From Endoryza foliicola (GTDB taxonomy: Bacteria; Bacteroidota; Bacteroidia; Chitinophagales; Chitinophagaceae), in assembly GCA_965226965.1 (NCBI GenBank), contig OZ245715.1, positions 3,348,001 to 3,412,000 on the forward strand: a DNA stretch of 64,000 bases, given 5' to 3'. Numbering within the stretch: position 1 is the first letter of the stretch; every line of letters starts with the position of its first letter. Under the pieces are notes generated by a model, which was not told where the DNA came from, searched no databases, and saw only the letters and a program-made list of their open reading frames with translations. Shown piece by piece: positions 43,829 to 53,680 of this stretch. The position numbers and the translations under genes were made by a program.

Positions 43829-45259
43829 TTATTGAGTTATCGGTTTGAATTTAGAATTGGTGGCAGCTATTTGAACTTCGTTTAAAATTTGATCAAGCTG
43901 TTGACGAGAAAACAAGTTCCCCGATTTCATTACTGCATGAATTTTCTGAGTAGCTGAAATATTCTTCAATGGATTTTCATCGAGTAGTAGTAAATCTGCC
44001 GCGAACCCCGCTTCAACTTTTCCATACTTGTTGCTCAACTTGAAATAGGCTGGTCCGTTCAAAATGCTTGCCTTTAATGCCTGTGCAGGTGTAAGTCCGT
44101 ATTTCACCAATAATTCCAACTCCAAGTGCAAGCCCAGTCCCGGATACACAAAAGAATTCAAATAGCCGGCATCAGTACCCGCAATAATGGTCATCCCAGA
44201 TTGTACTACCAGTGGGATAAGAGAAGCAGTTGCCTCAAATACGCGGTGACGCATCTCAATGGCATCTGCATTATCACCTGCGGCTCTTTTGATCCTCCAC
44301 CAATAAGTGTTCTTCAATCCGGTTCCGAGGTACTTCAAATAAGAATCGTTCCAGTGATTGGTATTATCGAAATTGGAAGTAATGGAACTAATTAAAAGGG
44401 TTGGAACGATACCCGTACCCTTTGAAGCCAAATAACGATACGTAGCCAATGCTTTTGCGGTATCGAAAACAGCAAGTGCTAAGGGCATTACTTCGCGGCC
44501 TTGCAAAAATCCTTTTGAATACAAATTAGAGATCACATCATCGGCTCCGGCCTTTAACAAATAACCCATGTGTTCGATGGTGGTAAGTCCGGCATCGGCC
44601 ACCTGTTTCATTGTGAGGGCATAGGGTATATGTCCACTTACCGGCCAATTATTCGCGCGCGCAAGTTGAACGGCTTTTAAATACAAATCCGGCTTTAGCG
44701 TATTATCCGTGATCTTAATAAAATCAACTTCCAATTTCTTCAATGAATCAATTGCTTTTTCCAACCCGGCTTCGTCTCCAATTTCAATATCACCGATCCA
44801 AATAGAATTGATGCCTTCGATCTTAGGGCCTGAAGTGAAAAGTCGAGGGCCGAGTAATTTTCCTTCCGACAGTTCTTTTCTCCATTGCAGTACAGCCGGA
44901 CTAATGTCTGCAGCAGCATCTCGTACGGCGGTAATGCCGTGGGCCAAATAAAGCGACAGCAGGTTCTTATTTTCTTCCAATAAACTATCCCCGCCTCCAA
45001 AATGAACATGGTTATCCCAAAGTCCGGGTATCAAGTACTTTCCGGTTCCATCAACAATTGCAAATGATTTGTATTTGGTATTCTTGTGAGGCACTATGGA
45101 AAGAATGGTACCCCCTTTAATGAACACATCTTTCGCAGTCAACAAAGAGTCGTTTTCAATGTCTACCACATTTACATTCGACACCACCCAATTGCCTTTT
45201 TGCTGCCCTTGAGCAGTCATGCCAACCAGAATAAAAAGTAGGGCAAAAAGTCCTTTCAT
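43829..45259 (-). CDS. secreted amidohydrolase-family protein
   Basis: This 476-aa exported metal-dependent hydrolase has a signal peptide (KGLFALLFILVGMTAQGQ). Metal motifs are GLWDNHVHFGGG (HxH, ~78), SGHIPYAL (His, ~205), TTIEHMGYLL (His, ~226), and AGTDAGYLNSF (Asp, ~365). It ends KVEAGFAADLLLLDENPL, typical of imidazolonepropionase/prolidase-related amidohydrolases. The ATG at 45259 is chosen over the TTG at 45295. The substrate is unknown. Confidence 0.9.
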   Translation of the reverse strand: MKGLFALLFILVGMTAQGQQKGNWVVSNVNVVDIENDSLLTAKDVFIKGGTILSIVPHKNTKYKSFAIVDGTGKYLIPGLWDNHVHFGGGDSLLEENKNLLSLYLAHGITAVRDAAADISPAVLQWRKELSEGKLLGPRLFTSGPKIEGINSIWIGDIEIGDEAGLEKAIDSLKKLEVDFIKITDNTLKPDLYLKAVQLARANNWPVSGHIPYALTMKQVADAGLTTIEHMGYLLKAGADDVISNLYSKGFLQGREVMPLALAVFDTAKALATYRYLASKGTGIVPTLLISSITSNFDNTNHWNDSYLKYLGTGLKNTYWWRIKRAAGDNADAIEMRHRVFEATASLIPLVVQSGMTIIAGTDAGYLNSFVYPGLGLHLELELLVKYGLTPAQALKASILNGPAYFKLSNKYGKVEAGFAADLLLLDENPLKNISATQKIHAVMKSGNLFSRQQLDQILNEVQIAATNSKFKPITQ

Positions 45260-45354
45260 AAGCTTCCAATTCAAACTGGAATTTAGTTGATTCAAAGGAA
45301 ATCACCATCAGAAGCGTTCAATTTTGTGAACACAGCGGTGTCGGTTTCATTCAT

Positions 45355-45362
45355 TAATTTTG
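45355..45362 (+). promoter_or_regulatory. -7 box (TAATTTTG) 4 bp before the helicase start
   Basis: TAATTTTG ends 4 bp before the ATG at 45367, the same distance as the box before rluF. The nearest upstream TTTTG is 28 bp away, longer than the usual spacing, so this is a weak call. Confidence 0.35.
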
Positions 45363-45366
45363 CCGG

Positions 45367-47199
45367 ATGTATTCAATAGAGGAAAAGGTAAAAGAGCTGA
45401 TTCAATTGATCGATTTGGAAGAGAAAGCGCAGCAAGAGCAGTACAAACTCGACCAAACCCATACTTTAAAAACATTGAAAGCAGAAGGACTTGCGCTGCA
45501 TCCCATTCAGGTGCAACGTAAAACCTTTGGCTTTGCCGACTACCCCGAAGTTCAATTCAGTTTGGGCTTTCCTGCCGAACAACACTTTTTTCGCGACAAT
45601 GCCCCCATTGAGTGCTTCCTTATGGGTGAAGAACCCGTGAAGGGAGTCTTGTTAGAGTTTAATGGAAAAACGGGGATCGTTCGTTTGCATGCACCCGATT
45701 TTCCGGATTGGATCGAAGACAATGGCGTTGGAATCAAACTGAGTCCCGATACTCGTACCACTACCATCATGAAGAACAGTCTTCGTGGTGTACTGAAAAA
45801 CAAATTCCTTTCAAGTCTTTTTGAGAAAATATACAGCGGAGAATCCTGGCAGTTGTCGTATCAGCCTAATACAAGAGAAATAAGCCTGAGTGACCGTTTC
45901 AACCAAAGTCAACAAGAAGCGATCATTGCTATGAACAGTGATTTGCCAGTCACTATCGTGCATGGTCCTCCCGGAACGGGGAAAACCACTACCTTGATTG
46001 AAGGAATCAAACAATTGATTCGAAGAGGAGAAAAAGTATTGGTCAGCGCACCGTCGAACACTGCTGCCAACCATATTGCCCGCGGACTGCTTCAGGCAGG
46101 AATCAAAATAGCCAGAGTTGGAAATGTCACCAAAGTGAGTGAGGATCTCTTTCCGCATACGCCTGAGGGTTACATGAATGATCCGAAAATTCAGAAAGAG
46201 ATTAAAGACTTACAAATTAGAGCCGCTGCCTTTCGAAAAATGGCACTTACTTATAAACGTCAATTCGGAAAAGCGGAACGAGAGCAGCGAAATCTCCTAT
46301 TTAAAGAAGTGCGTCAAATTCGGGACGAAATAAAAAAGATCCAACATTATTATGAGGAGAAAATGATGGATCAAGCTTCGGCAGTAATTGGCACTCCAAT
46401 CGGAATTGTAGACGCCGAGCTTTTCAAACATCAGTTCAACACATTGGTAATTGACGAAGCCGGACAATGTCTCGAGCCTCTTGCTTGGACACTCTTTGGT
46501 ATGGCGGAAAAATATGTATTAGCCGGGGATCCTTTTCAATTGCCGCCAACGGTTATTAGTCAAGACGCCGCCGCAAAAGGATTTCAATCTTCCATCTTGG
46601 AACGCTTCATGAAAGTAATTGATCCTGTCTTTTTATTGAACGTGCAGTACAGAATGCGTCCAACGATCGCGGGTTTCTCCAGCGACTATTTCTACGAAGG
46701 CAAATTGCAATCGGCCCCGCATTTAGAAAAAGACAGCAATTCCTTGGTATTTATTGATACTGCCGGTTCAGGCTTTCAAGAAAATGCAGGAGAGAATGGA
46801 AGTAGTTTACAGAATGAGGGAGAATTGCAATTGGTCCAGAAACTTTTAAATGAAATGGAAAGCAATCAAGCCGTCACCTTTATTACCCCCTATTCAGGTC
46901 AAACATTGGCCGCATCTCAAGTGCTTCCGAAAACGATTCGTGTGAGTACCATTGATAGTTTTCAGGGGCAAGAACAGGAAACCATCATTATATCATTGGT
47001 AAGAAGTAATGAAGAAGGTATCATCGGGTTCTTGAACGACTACCGACGCATGAATGTTGCTATGACCAGAGCCAAGCAAAAATTAATTGTTATTGGAGAC
47101 AGTGCTACGATCGGTAGCGATCCTTTCTACAAAAAATTTATGGAATATGTAGAAAAGGAAGGAGTATATAAAAGTGTTTGGGAATACGATCTTTTCTAA
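45367..47199 (+). CDS. Upf1/SMUBP-2-like superfamily 1 helicase
   Basis: This 610-aa soluble ATPase has an N-terminal beta-barrel-like domain (~40-150) and two RecA domains. Motifs are Walker A HGPPGTGKTTTL (~200), Ia VSAPSNTAANHIA, Walker B LVIDEAGQ (~362), III LAGDPFQLPPTV, Q-motif IV QYRMRP, V TIDSFQGQE (~529) and VI NVAMTRAKQKLIVIGD. It resembles IGHMBP2-type helicases that unwind DNA or RNA 5' to 3'. It is not linked to a nuclease or defence gene here. Its stop overlaps the convergent AraC-family gene by 4 bp. Confidence 0.92.
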   Translation: MYSIEEKVKELIQLIDLEEKAQQEQYKLDQTHTLKTLKAEGLALHPIQVQRKTFGFADYPEVQFSLGFPAEQHFFRDNAPIECFLMGEEPVKGVLLEFNGKTGIVRLHAPDFPDWIEDNGVGIKLSPDTRTTTIMKNSLRGVLKNKFLSSLFEKIYSGESWQLSYQPNTREISLSDRFNQSQQEAIIAMNSDLPVTIVHGPPGTGKTTTLIEGIKQLIRRGEKVLVSAPSNTAANHIARGLLQAGIKIARVGNVTKVSEDLFPHTPEGYMNDPKIQKEIKDLQIRAAAFRKMALTYKRQFGKAEREQRNLLFKEVRQIRDEIKKIQHYYEEKMMDQASAVIGTPIGIVDAELFKHQFNTLVIDEAGQCLEPLAWTLFGMAEKYVLAGDPFQLPPTVISQDAAAKGFQSSILERFMKVIDPVFLLNVQYRMRPTIAGFSSDYFYEGKLQSAPHLEKDSNSLVFIDTAGSGFQENAGENGSSLQNEGELQLVQKLLNEMESNQAVTFITPYSGQTLAASQVLPKTIRVSTIDSFQGQEQETIIISLVRSNEEGIIGFLNDYRRMNVAMTRAKQKLIVIGDSATIGSDPFYKKFMEYVEKEGVYKSVWEYDLF

Positions 47200-48128
47200 T
47201 TGCGATTTTGTATACAAGTTTTATAAGATCCTGGCGTAATACCTTCCATTTTTTTGAACAATCGAACGAAGTAATTGGTATCGGAGAATCCACATTGAAC
47301 ACTCACATCCGTAATACTGTTCTTGTTATCGGTCATCAATTGCTTCGCTAATTTAATTCGTTTCCTGTTCACGAACTCTAAAGGAGTAATTCCAAATTGT
47401 TCCTTGAACCACTTGAAGAAATCATTTCTACTCATATAGGCTCTTCTACAAAGCGTATCGACTTCTATTTTTTCAGAAATATGTTCATGAATGTAATTCA
47501 ATACATAGTGCATGCGCGTATGATTTGATGCAGCATTCGCTTCGGTATTGATTTGAAGAAGGTGTTGACTTTGCACCAACCGTATCAATAATTCTTTCAA
47601 ATTAAGATCGGCATAAATATTCTTCGTTATATCGGGGCTGCTACAAACACGAATCAATTTATTAATAAGGTCTGTAACTTCCGTATCGTTGTCGAAATGG
47701 TATTGATTGAATTGCAATTCCCAATTTCTTTTTTGATCGGGATCGCTGTTGTAATAATCATTTAGGTAGTGTATCGTATCGTTGATGTATCGAGCATCAA
47801 CAGCCAAAGCGATGCATTGGGTTGGGTTCTCCGTTTGGGCTTCGGGAAAATCAATCACCATGGTTTCATTTGCAGGAACAATCACCGTTTCACCGGGAAG
47901 ATAGTCGAAAGCAGGTTTCTCGAACAAGTGCATTACTTTCTTACCACGCACCATACTGGTGATCACAAAATCGTTGAACGTTAGAGGAACTCGGTAGGTT
48001 TCTTGGTAGCTTTCAAACACGTTTAATTCACAATTCTTTAGGTTGAAAACGCGGCGATTTTCTACCAAAGTTTGCAAATACTTTGGGTGTGTTAAATCAA
48101 TCTTATTGAGATAATTGCGAGGCGGCAT
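47196..48128 (-). CDS. AraC-family transcriptional regulator
   Basis: This 310-aa regulator has an N-terminal cupin-like sensing domain (~15-190) and two C-terminal helix-turn-helix motifs (~215-305, VDTLCRRAYMSRNDFFKWF and ITDVSVQCGFSDTNYFVRLFKK). It is divergent from the aldehyde dehydrogenase gene with 153 bp between, and is therefore its likely activator. The ATG at 48128 is preferred over the TTG at 48134. Confidence 0.9.
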   Translation of the reverse strand: MPPRNYLNKIDLTHPKYLQTLVENRRVFNLKNCELNVFESYQETYRVPLTFNDFVITSMVRGKKVMHLFEKPAFDYLPGETVIVPANETMVIDFPEAQTENPTQCIALAVDARYINDTIHYLNDYYNSDPDQKRNWELQFNQYHFDNDTEVTDLINKLIRVCSSPDITKNIYADLNLKELLIRLVQSQHLLQINTEANAASNHTRMHYVLNYIHEHISEKIEVDTLCRRAYMSRNDFFKWFKEQFGITPLEFVNRKRIKLAKQLMTDNKNSITDVSVQCGFSDTNYFVRLFKKMEGITPGSYKTCIQNRN

Positions 48129-48281
48129 GAGCAAATCGTTTACACCAGTAAATTACGAATTGAGTAGAAGTGCTCCCAACACTTCGGTACAAATGTGCTA
48201 TAAAAAAATACAAAATTCAATGATTAAAATCAGTTTTAGGAAGAAGTTAGCTGTATTAATTCATTTCTAAAACGATTCCAT

Positions 48282-49814
48282 ATGAGCACAGCTACAGCGG
48301 CAGCGCCCGCCTCTAACGTGGCCAAAAGGCCCCAATTCAAAGAAAAATACGAGCATTACATCAACGGTTCATGGGTAGCCCCCAGCAGCGGCGAATACTT
48401 TGACAATCTATCTCCTATCGATGGAAAAGTGTTTACAAAAGCAGCGCGAGGAAATGCTCAAGATATTGAAAAAGCTATCGACGCGGCTGCGGAAGCCTTT
48501 AAAACTTGGAGCAAAACGGCTGCCGCAACTCGTAGCAATATTCTTCTAAAAATAGCGCAGGTAATTGAAGACAATCTTGAATACCTAGCCATTGTAGAAA
48601 CCATCGATAACGGTAAGGCACTTAGAGAAACAAGAGCAGCCGATATTCCTTTAGTGGTAGACCATTTTCGCTATTTCGCCGGTGTTATTCGCAGCGAAGA
48701 AGGCAGCATCAGCGAACACGATGAAACAACCGTGAGTATCAATTTACACGAGCCTATTGGCATCGTAGGTCAAATCATTCCTTGGAACTTCCCGCTTCTA
48801 ATGGCTGCATGGAAAATAGCTCCGGCCTTGGCAGCAGGTTGTACGGTTATTGTAAAACCGGCTGAACAAACTCCCACCAGTATCATGGTATTGATGGAAT
48901 TGATCGGCGATTTGCTTCCCAAAGGAGTATTGAATGTGGTGAGTGGATTTGGGCCGGAAGCAGGTAAGCCATTGGCTACTTCTCCTAGAATTCAAAAAGT
49001 AGCGTTTACAGGAGAAACTACTACCGGACGATTGATCATGCAATATGCATCTGAAAACTTGATTCCGGTAACAATGGAATTGGGCGGTAAGAGTCCAAAT
49101 ATCTTCTTTGAAAGCGTAGCAGCACAAGACGATGAGTTCTTCGACAAAGCAGTTGAAGGTGCGGTAATGTTTGCTTTGAACCAAGGTGAAGTATGTACTT
49201 GTCCTTCGAGAATTCTGGTTCACGAAAACATCTACGACAAGTTCATGGAACGCGTAATAAAAAGAGCCAATGCCATTAAGTTGGGTAATCCCCTCGATGG
49301 AACTGTAATGATGGGTGCACAGGCTTCAGAAGATCAATACAAGAAGATCCTCAGCTATATTGAAATTGGAAAACAAGAAGGTGCTCAAGTTTTATGTGGT
49401 GGCGAAGCGTTCCATCAGAATAGTGGATTGGAACATGGCTATTATATTAAGCCAACCATCTTTAGAGGCACCAATAAAATGCGCATTTTCCAAGAAGAAA
49501 TTTTTGGGCCGGTTACTTCCGTCACTACTTTCAAAACTACCGAAGAGGCCATCGCAATTGCCAATGACACTTTGTATGGCTTAGGTGCCGGTGTTTGGAG
49601 TAGAGATGCGCACGAATTGTATCAAGTACCCCGTGCTATTCAAGCAGGCCGTGTTTGGGTGAACTGCTATCACGCTTACCCTGCACACGCACCGTTTGGT
49701 GGCTATAAGAAATCAGGTTTTGGCAGAGAAACACACAAAATGATGTTGGCTCACTACCGTCAAACTAAAAACATGCTGATCTCCTATAGCAAAAACAAAC
49801 TTGGTTTCTTTTAA
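48282..49814 (+). CDS. aldehyde dehydrogenase (AcoD/AldA-like)
   Basis: This 510-aa NAD(P)-dependent enzyme oxidises aldehydes to carboxylic acids. Visible motifs are the oxyanion Asn in IIPWNFPLLMAAWK (~165), FTGETTTGRLI (~245), general-base Glu in MELGGKSPNI (~266) and nucleophilic Cys in NQGEVCTCPSR (~305; the first of its two Cys). It is followed by a terminator and the DUF779 gene, the arrangement seen with acetaldehyde-type dehydrogenases. Acetaldehyde as substrate is inference. Confidence 0.93.
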   Translation: MSTATAAAPASNVAKRPQFKEKYEHYINGSWVAPSSGEYFDNLSPIDGKVFTKAARGNAQDIEKAIDAAAEAFKTWSKTAAATRSNILLKIAQVIEDNLEYLAIVETIDNGKALRETRAADIPLVVDHFRYFAGVIRSEEGSISEHDETTVSINLHEPIGIVGQIIPWNFPLLMAAWKIAPALAAGCTVIVKPAEQTPTSIMVLMELIGDLLPKGVLNVVSGFGPEAGKPLATSPRIQKVAFTGETTTGRLIMQYASENLIPVTMELGGKSPNIFFESVAAQDDEFFDKAVEGAVMFALNQGEVCTCPSRILVHENIYDKFMERVIKRANAIKLGNPLDGTVMMGAQASEDQYKKILSYIEIGKQEGAQVLCGGEAFHQNSGLEHGYYIKPTIFRGTNKMRIFQEEIFGPVTSVTTFKTTEEAIAIANDTLYGLGAGVWSRDAHELYQVPRAIQAGRVWVNCYHAYPAHAPFGGYKKSGFGRETHKMMLAHYRQTKNMLISYSKNKLGFF

Positions 49815-49825
49815 TAAATCAAACA

Positions 49826-49856
49826 GACTCCCGAGCATATCGGGAGTCTCCTTTTT
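49826..49856 (+). terminator. intrinsic terminator between ALDH and DUF779
   Basis: GACTCCCGA / TCGGGAGTC with a 5-base loop, followed by TCCTTTTT. It ends about 4 bp before the DUF779 ATG at 49860. Confidence 0.85.
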
Positions 49857-49859
49857 ACT

Positions 49860-50237
49860 ATGCTAGTACCAAGAGTTACCACAACCGAATCAGCTCGCCA
49901 GTTGATTGATCGGTTAAAACTTTTACACGGGCCCTTGATGTTTCATCAAAGTGGAGGTTGCTGCGATGGAAGTCAACCCATGTGTTTTACCCTTGGAGAA
50001 TTCAAGGTTGGAAGCAGTGATGTTTGTTTAGCAGAAATAGAAGACTGCCCCTTTTACATGAGCGCCGACCAGTTCGAATACTGGAAACATACCCAGTTGA
50101 TCTTGAATGTAACACCGGGCCGAGGTAGTAGTTTTTCCTTAGAAATCCCCTTGGGCGTACGATTTTTCATCGAATCACGTTTATTTAGTGAAGAGGAATT
50201 AGAACAGCTAAGTCCCTTAATTCCGATAGAACACTAA
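49860..50237 (+). CDS. DUF779 protein (aldehyde dehydrogenase-associated)
   Basis: This 125-aa protein has the DUF779 hallmark HQSGGCCDGSQPMCF (residues ~32-46) and EDCPFYMSADQFEYWKH, followed by a conserved end SFSLEIPLGVRFFIESRLF. The three cysteines in the first motif suggest metal or redox chemistry, but function is not established. The genes are known to accompany ALDH genes in many bacteria. Here the start codon directly follows a terminator, so expression may depend on read-through or an internal promoter. Confidence 0.9.
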   Translation: MLVPRVTTTESARQLIDRLKLLHGPLMFHQSGGCCDGSQPMCFTLGEFKVGSSDVCLAEIEDCPFYMSADQFEYWKHTQLILNVTPGRGSSFSLEIPLGVRFFIESRLFSEEELEQLSPLIPIEH

Positions 50238-50283
50238 ACCTTAAACCGCTGTTTCGTTCTCTCTTTTTAGAGGCATTTTGTTG

Positions 50284-50313
50284 AAGCCCTTTTGCTCTGC
50301 GAGAGGGCTTTTT
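50284..50313 (+). terminator. intrinsic terminator after DUF779
   Basis: AAGCCCTTTTGC pairs with GCGAGAGGGCTT (two G-U pairs) over a 3-base loop and is followed by TTT. Confidence 0.8.
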
Positions 50314-50376
50314 CATTGATAAGTTGTGGATATCGAAGGAAGATTTTTAAATATCTTGCCGAATCAATCAACTTGT

Positions 50377-53300
50377 ATGACAAAACGCTCGATACTGATA
50401 CTAGGAGCCACTCTCCTACTTTCCTCATTCGGATTTAGCCAAGCTAAGAAAGACGGCAAATGGGATGTTTCCAATCCTGAAGGTCCTTATAAAACAGTCA
50501 AGTTTACTACTACCGAAGGAACCTGGATGAGTCTTGACCTTTCTCCAGATGGAAAAGAAATTGTTTTCGACCTATTGGGCGATATCTACACCCTTCCCAT
50601 CACAGGAGGAAAGGCCAAATTACTCAGAGGTGGACATGCGTTTGAAGTGCAACCGCGTTTCAGCCCCGATGGTTCGAAAATTCTTTTTACCTCAGATGCA
50701 GGAGGCGGCGACAATATTTGGGTAATGAAAAAAGATGGATCTGATGCCAAGCAAATCACCAAAGAGAATTTTCGGTTATTGAACAACGGTACTTGGACGC
50801 CTGATGGTAATTACATCATTGCACGCAAGCACTTCACTTCCGGCAGATCATTAGGCGCGGGAGAAATGTGGATGTATCATATCAGTGGTGGTTCGGGAAT
50901 TCAATTAACAGCACGTAAAAACGATCAACAAGATGTAAATGAACCAACAGTGTCGCCTGATGGAAGATATGTTTACTATAGTGAAGACATGTACCCCGGA
51001 GGATTCTTCCAATACAATAAAGACCCTAACAATCAAATTTTTGTTATCAAACGCTTTGATAGAGAAAAAGGCACCAATGAAATCATCACCGGTGGAAATG
51101 GTGGCGCTGCCCGACCTCAGCTATCTCACAATGGCAAGTTTCTAAGCTTTGTAAGAAGAGTAAGAACAGAAACAGTGCTCTATCTGAAAAACTTGGAAAC
51201 AGGCGAAGAATGGCCGGTGTATAACATACTCAGCAAAGACCAACAAGAAGCTTGGTCGATCTTTGGCGTATATCCGGGTTATGCCTGGACACCCGATGAT
51301 GCTGCCATTGTATTGTGGAGTAAAGGCAAAATCATCAAGATCGATGTTAACAAAGTAAACACCGCTACAGAAATACCATTTACAGTGGATGCAAGTTTAC
51401 GTGTAACCGATGTTGTGAGATATCAGCAAAATTTAAATCCGGCCAGCTTCCAACCAAAAATGATTCGTCAGGCCATTACTTCTCCGGATGGTAGTTTGCT
51501 GATCTTCCAAAGTGTAGGCTATCTCTGGAAAAAGCAGTTGCCGAATGGTAAACCCGAGCGACTAACCGGTGGAACTGATTTTGAATTTGAACCTAGTTTT
51601 AGTGCTGATGGTAAAACATTGTTGTTCATTACTTGGAACGATGAAACTGCAGGAGCTATTTGGAAAATGAGTTTAACTCCGAACAGCAAGCCTGTAAAAA
51701 TTAATAAATCAAAAGGTGTTTTTCGTCAGCCTGCTTTTTCAGCAGACGGCAAATGGATCACTTACAGAAAAGAAGACGGGTCTGATGAGTTGGGGCCCGC
51801 TTATACCATGGAGCCGGGTATTTATTATGCAACGGCAGATGGCGACAAAGAAAGCTTTGTAACCGAGGGTGGCGATAAACCACAATTCAATAAAGAAGGA
51901 GACAGAATCATTTACCAAACCTATGCAGGATTGGCATCTGTGAAATTATCGGGAGACGATACCAAAACCCTGGTAAAAAGTGGTTATGGCAATCAGTTTA
52001 CCATTTCTCCCGATGGCAAATGGATCAGTTTTATTGACTTGCACAAGGCGTATATAGCAGCCTACCCGCAAACCGGCAAAACATTGGATCTGGGCGCCGG
52101 CACCGGAGATATCCCGGTAAAAGTTGTCACTAAAGACGCAGGCTTCAATTTACATTGGAGTGGCGACAGCAAGCAATTGCATTACACACTCGGCAATCAA
52201 TACTTCACCATTAACCTCGAAGAACGATTTGAGTTTATTGCAAACAAACCGGATTCTGCATTTAAAATACCGGAAACGGGATTGGCCATTGGATTAGAAG
52301 TACCTACCGACAAACCAAGCGGTGTATTTGCTTTAACCAATGCTCGGGTGATCACTATGAAGGACAGTGTGGTATTGGAAAATGCAACGGTTTTGGTAGA
52401 AGGAAACATGATCAAAGAAATTGGAGCATCGGATAAAGTAAAAATTCCAACAGGTGCTACCATCATCAACTGTGAAGGCAAAACGATTTTGCCCGGTTTT
52501 ATAGATGCGCATGCTCATGGAAACCATTTCAGTTCAGGCATCACCCCTCAAAAGCATTGGGCCTATTATGCGAACCTTGCCTATGGCGTAACTGCTATGC
52601 ACGATCCTTCGGCTGTGAGCGAGTTTGTATTCGCGCAGAGTGAGTTGGTGAAAGCAGGCAAGCAAGTGGGGCCACGTGTGTTCTCCACCGGATATGTATT
52701 GTATGGCGCCGATGCTAACTTCAAAGCAGTGATCAATTCAATTGATGATGCTAGAAGTGCGCTGAGAAGACAGCAAGCATTGGGAGCATTCTCTGTGAAG
52801 AGCTACAATCAACCCAGAAGAGAACAGCGTCAACAAATTATACAGGCGGCTCGTGAATTGCAAATGGAAGTAGTGCCTGAAGGTGGTTCTACCTATTTCC
52901 ATAATATCACGCACATACTCGATGGTCATACAACCGTAGAACACAATTTACCGGTTGCACCTTTGTATAATGACGTAATACAACTATGGAAAGAAGCGAA
53001 AACAGCATATACTCCAACCTTGATTGTAAACTATGCATCGATCACCGGAGAATTCTATTGGTATCAGCACAGCAATGTATGGGAAAAAGAGAGGCTCTTG
53101 ACCTTTACACCACGTTCAATTATTGATGCCAGAAGCAGACATCGTACCATGATCCCTGAGGAAGAATACACCAACGGACATATCCTCACTTCTCAAACCC
53201 TAAAAAAACTGGCAGATGCCGGAGTAACTGTAAACATGGGTGCACACGGGCAACTTCAAGGACTGGGGGTGCATTGGGAAATTTGGATGATGCAGCAGGG

Positions 53301-53628
53301 CGGTATGACCAACTATCAAGCTCTGCAAACGGCCACTATTAACCCGGCTAAATCATTGGGCTTCGATCAATATATTGGTAGCATTGAAGTGGGTAAATTG
53401 GCAGATTTGATTGTATTGGATAAGAATCCTTTGGAAAACATTCAAAACACCGAATCAGTAAAATACACCATCGTTAATGGTAGAATTTATGAATCAAGCA
53501 CTTTAAATGAACTCGGTTCAAAACCCAAAAACAGAACAAAATTCTATTGGGAAGTGAATAAGAATGCATTTGCATTCCCATGGCACGAAAGAACGGACGC
53601 CGAGACCTGTGGATGCGGTCAACATTAA
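50377..53628 (+). CDS. large secreted TolB-like propeller/amidohydrolase fusion
   Basis: This ~1083-aa exported protein starts with the signal peptide TKRSILILGATLLLSSFGFSQ (the frame opens earlier at 50326 but without leader features). PD40/TolB-like propeller repeats lie at ~45-620 (LSPDGKEIVFDLLGDIY, RFSPDGSKILFTSDAGG, FSADGKWITYRKEDGSDE). An amidohydrolase domain follows (~660-1050) with the metal motif GFIDAHAHGNHF, HTTVEHNLP, and VNMGAHGQLQG where many relatives have a metal-binding Asp. The end, TDAETCGCGQH, has two Cys. The substrate is unknown. Confidence 0.92.
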   Translation: MTKRSILILGATLLLSSFGFSQAKKDGKWDVSNPEGPYKTVKFTTTEGTWMSLDLSPDGKEIVFDLLGDIYTLPITGGKAKLLRGGHAFEVQPRFSPDGSKILFTSDAGGGDNIWVMKKDGSDAKQITKENFRLLNNGTWTPDGNYIIARKHFTSGRSLGAGEMWMYHISGGSGIQLTARKNDQQDVNEPTVSPDGRYVYYSEDMYPGGFFQYNKDPNNQIFVIKRFDREKGTNEIITGGNGGAARPQLSHNGKFLSFVRRVRTETVLYLKNLETGEEWPVYNILSKDQQEAWSIFGVYPGYAWTPDDAAIVLWSKGKIIKIDVNKVNTATEIPFTVDASLRVTDVVRYQQNLNPASFQPKMIRQAITSPDGSLLIFQSVGYLWKKQLPNGKPERLTGGTDFEFEPSFSADGKTLLFITWNDETAGAIWKMSLTPNSKPVKINKSKGVFRQPAFSADGKWITYRKEDGSDELGPAYTMEPGIYYATADGDKESFVTEGGDKPQFNKEGDRIIYQTYAGLASVKLSGDDTKTLVKSGYGNQFTISPDGKWISFIDLHKAYIAAYPQTGKTLDLGAGTGDIPVKVVTKDAGFNLHWSGDSKQLHYTLGNQYFTINLEERFEFIANKPDSAFKIPETGLAIGLEVPTDKPSGVFALTNARVITMKDSVVLENATVLVEGNMIKEIGASDKVKIPTGATIINCEGKTILPGFIDAHAHGNHFSSGITPQKHWAYYANLAYGVTAMHDPSAVSEFVFAQSELVKAGKQVGPRVFSTGYVLYGADANFKAVINSIDDARSALRRQQALGAFSVKSYNQPRREQRQQIIQAARELQMEVVPEGGSTYFHNITHILDGHTTVEHNLPVAPLYNDVIQLWKEAKTAYTPTLIVNYASITGEFYWYQHSNVWEKERLLTFTPRSIIDARSRHRTMIPEEEYTNGHILTSQTLKKLADAGVTVNMGAHGQLQGLGVHWEIWMMQQGGMTNYQALQTATINPAKSLGFDQYIGSIEVGKLADLIVLDKNPLENIQNTESVKYTIVNGRIYESSTLNELGSKPKNRTKFYWEVNKNAFAFPWHERTDAETCGCGQH

Positions 53629-53648
53629 TTTATCCAACAATACTTGTG

Positions 53649-53680
53649 CTAAGCCGGATCCAGTTCCGGCTTAGTTTTTT
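53649..53680 (+). terminator. intrinsic terminator abutting the next start codon
   Basis: A perfect 10-bp stem CTAAGCCGGA / TCCGGCTTAG with a 6-base loop is followed by six T residues. The methyltransferase ATG starts at 53681, immediately after the last T. Confidence 0.92.

Noticed and set aside
45367..47199. Upf1-like helicase as part of a defence system
   Set aside because: No nuclease, methylase or other defence gene is adjacent; the flanking genes are an amidohydrolase and an AraC regulator.
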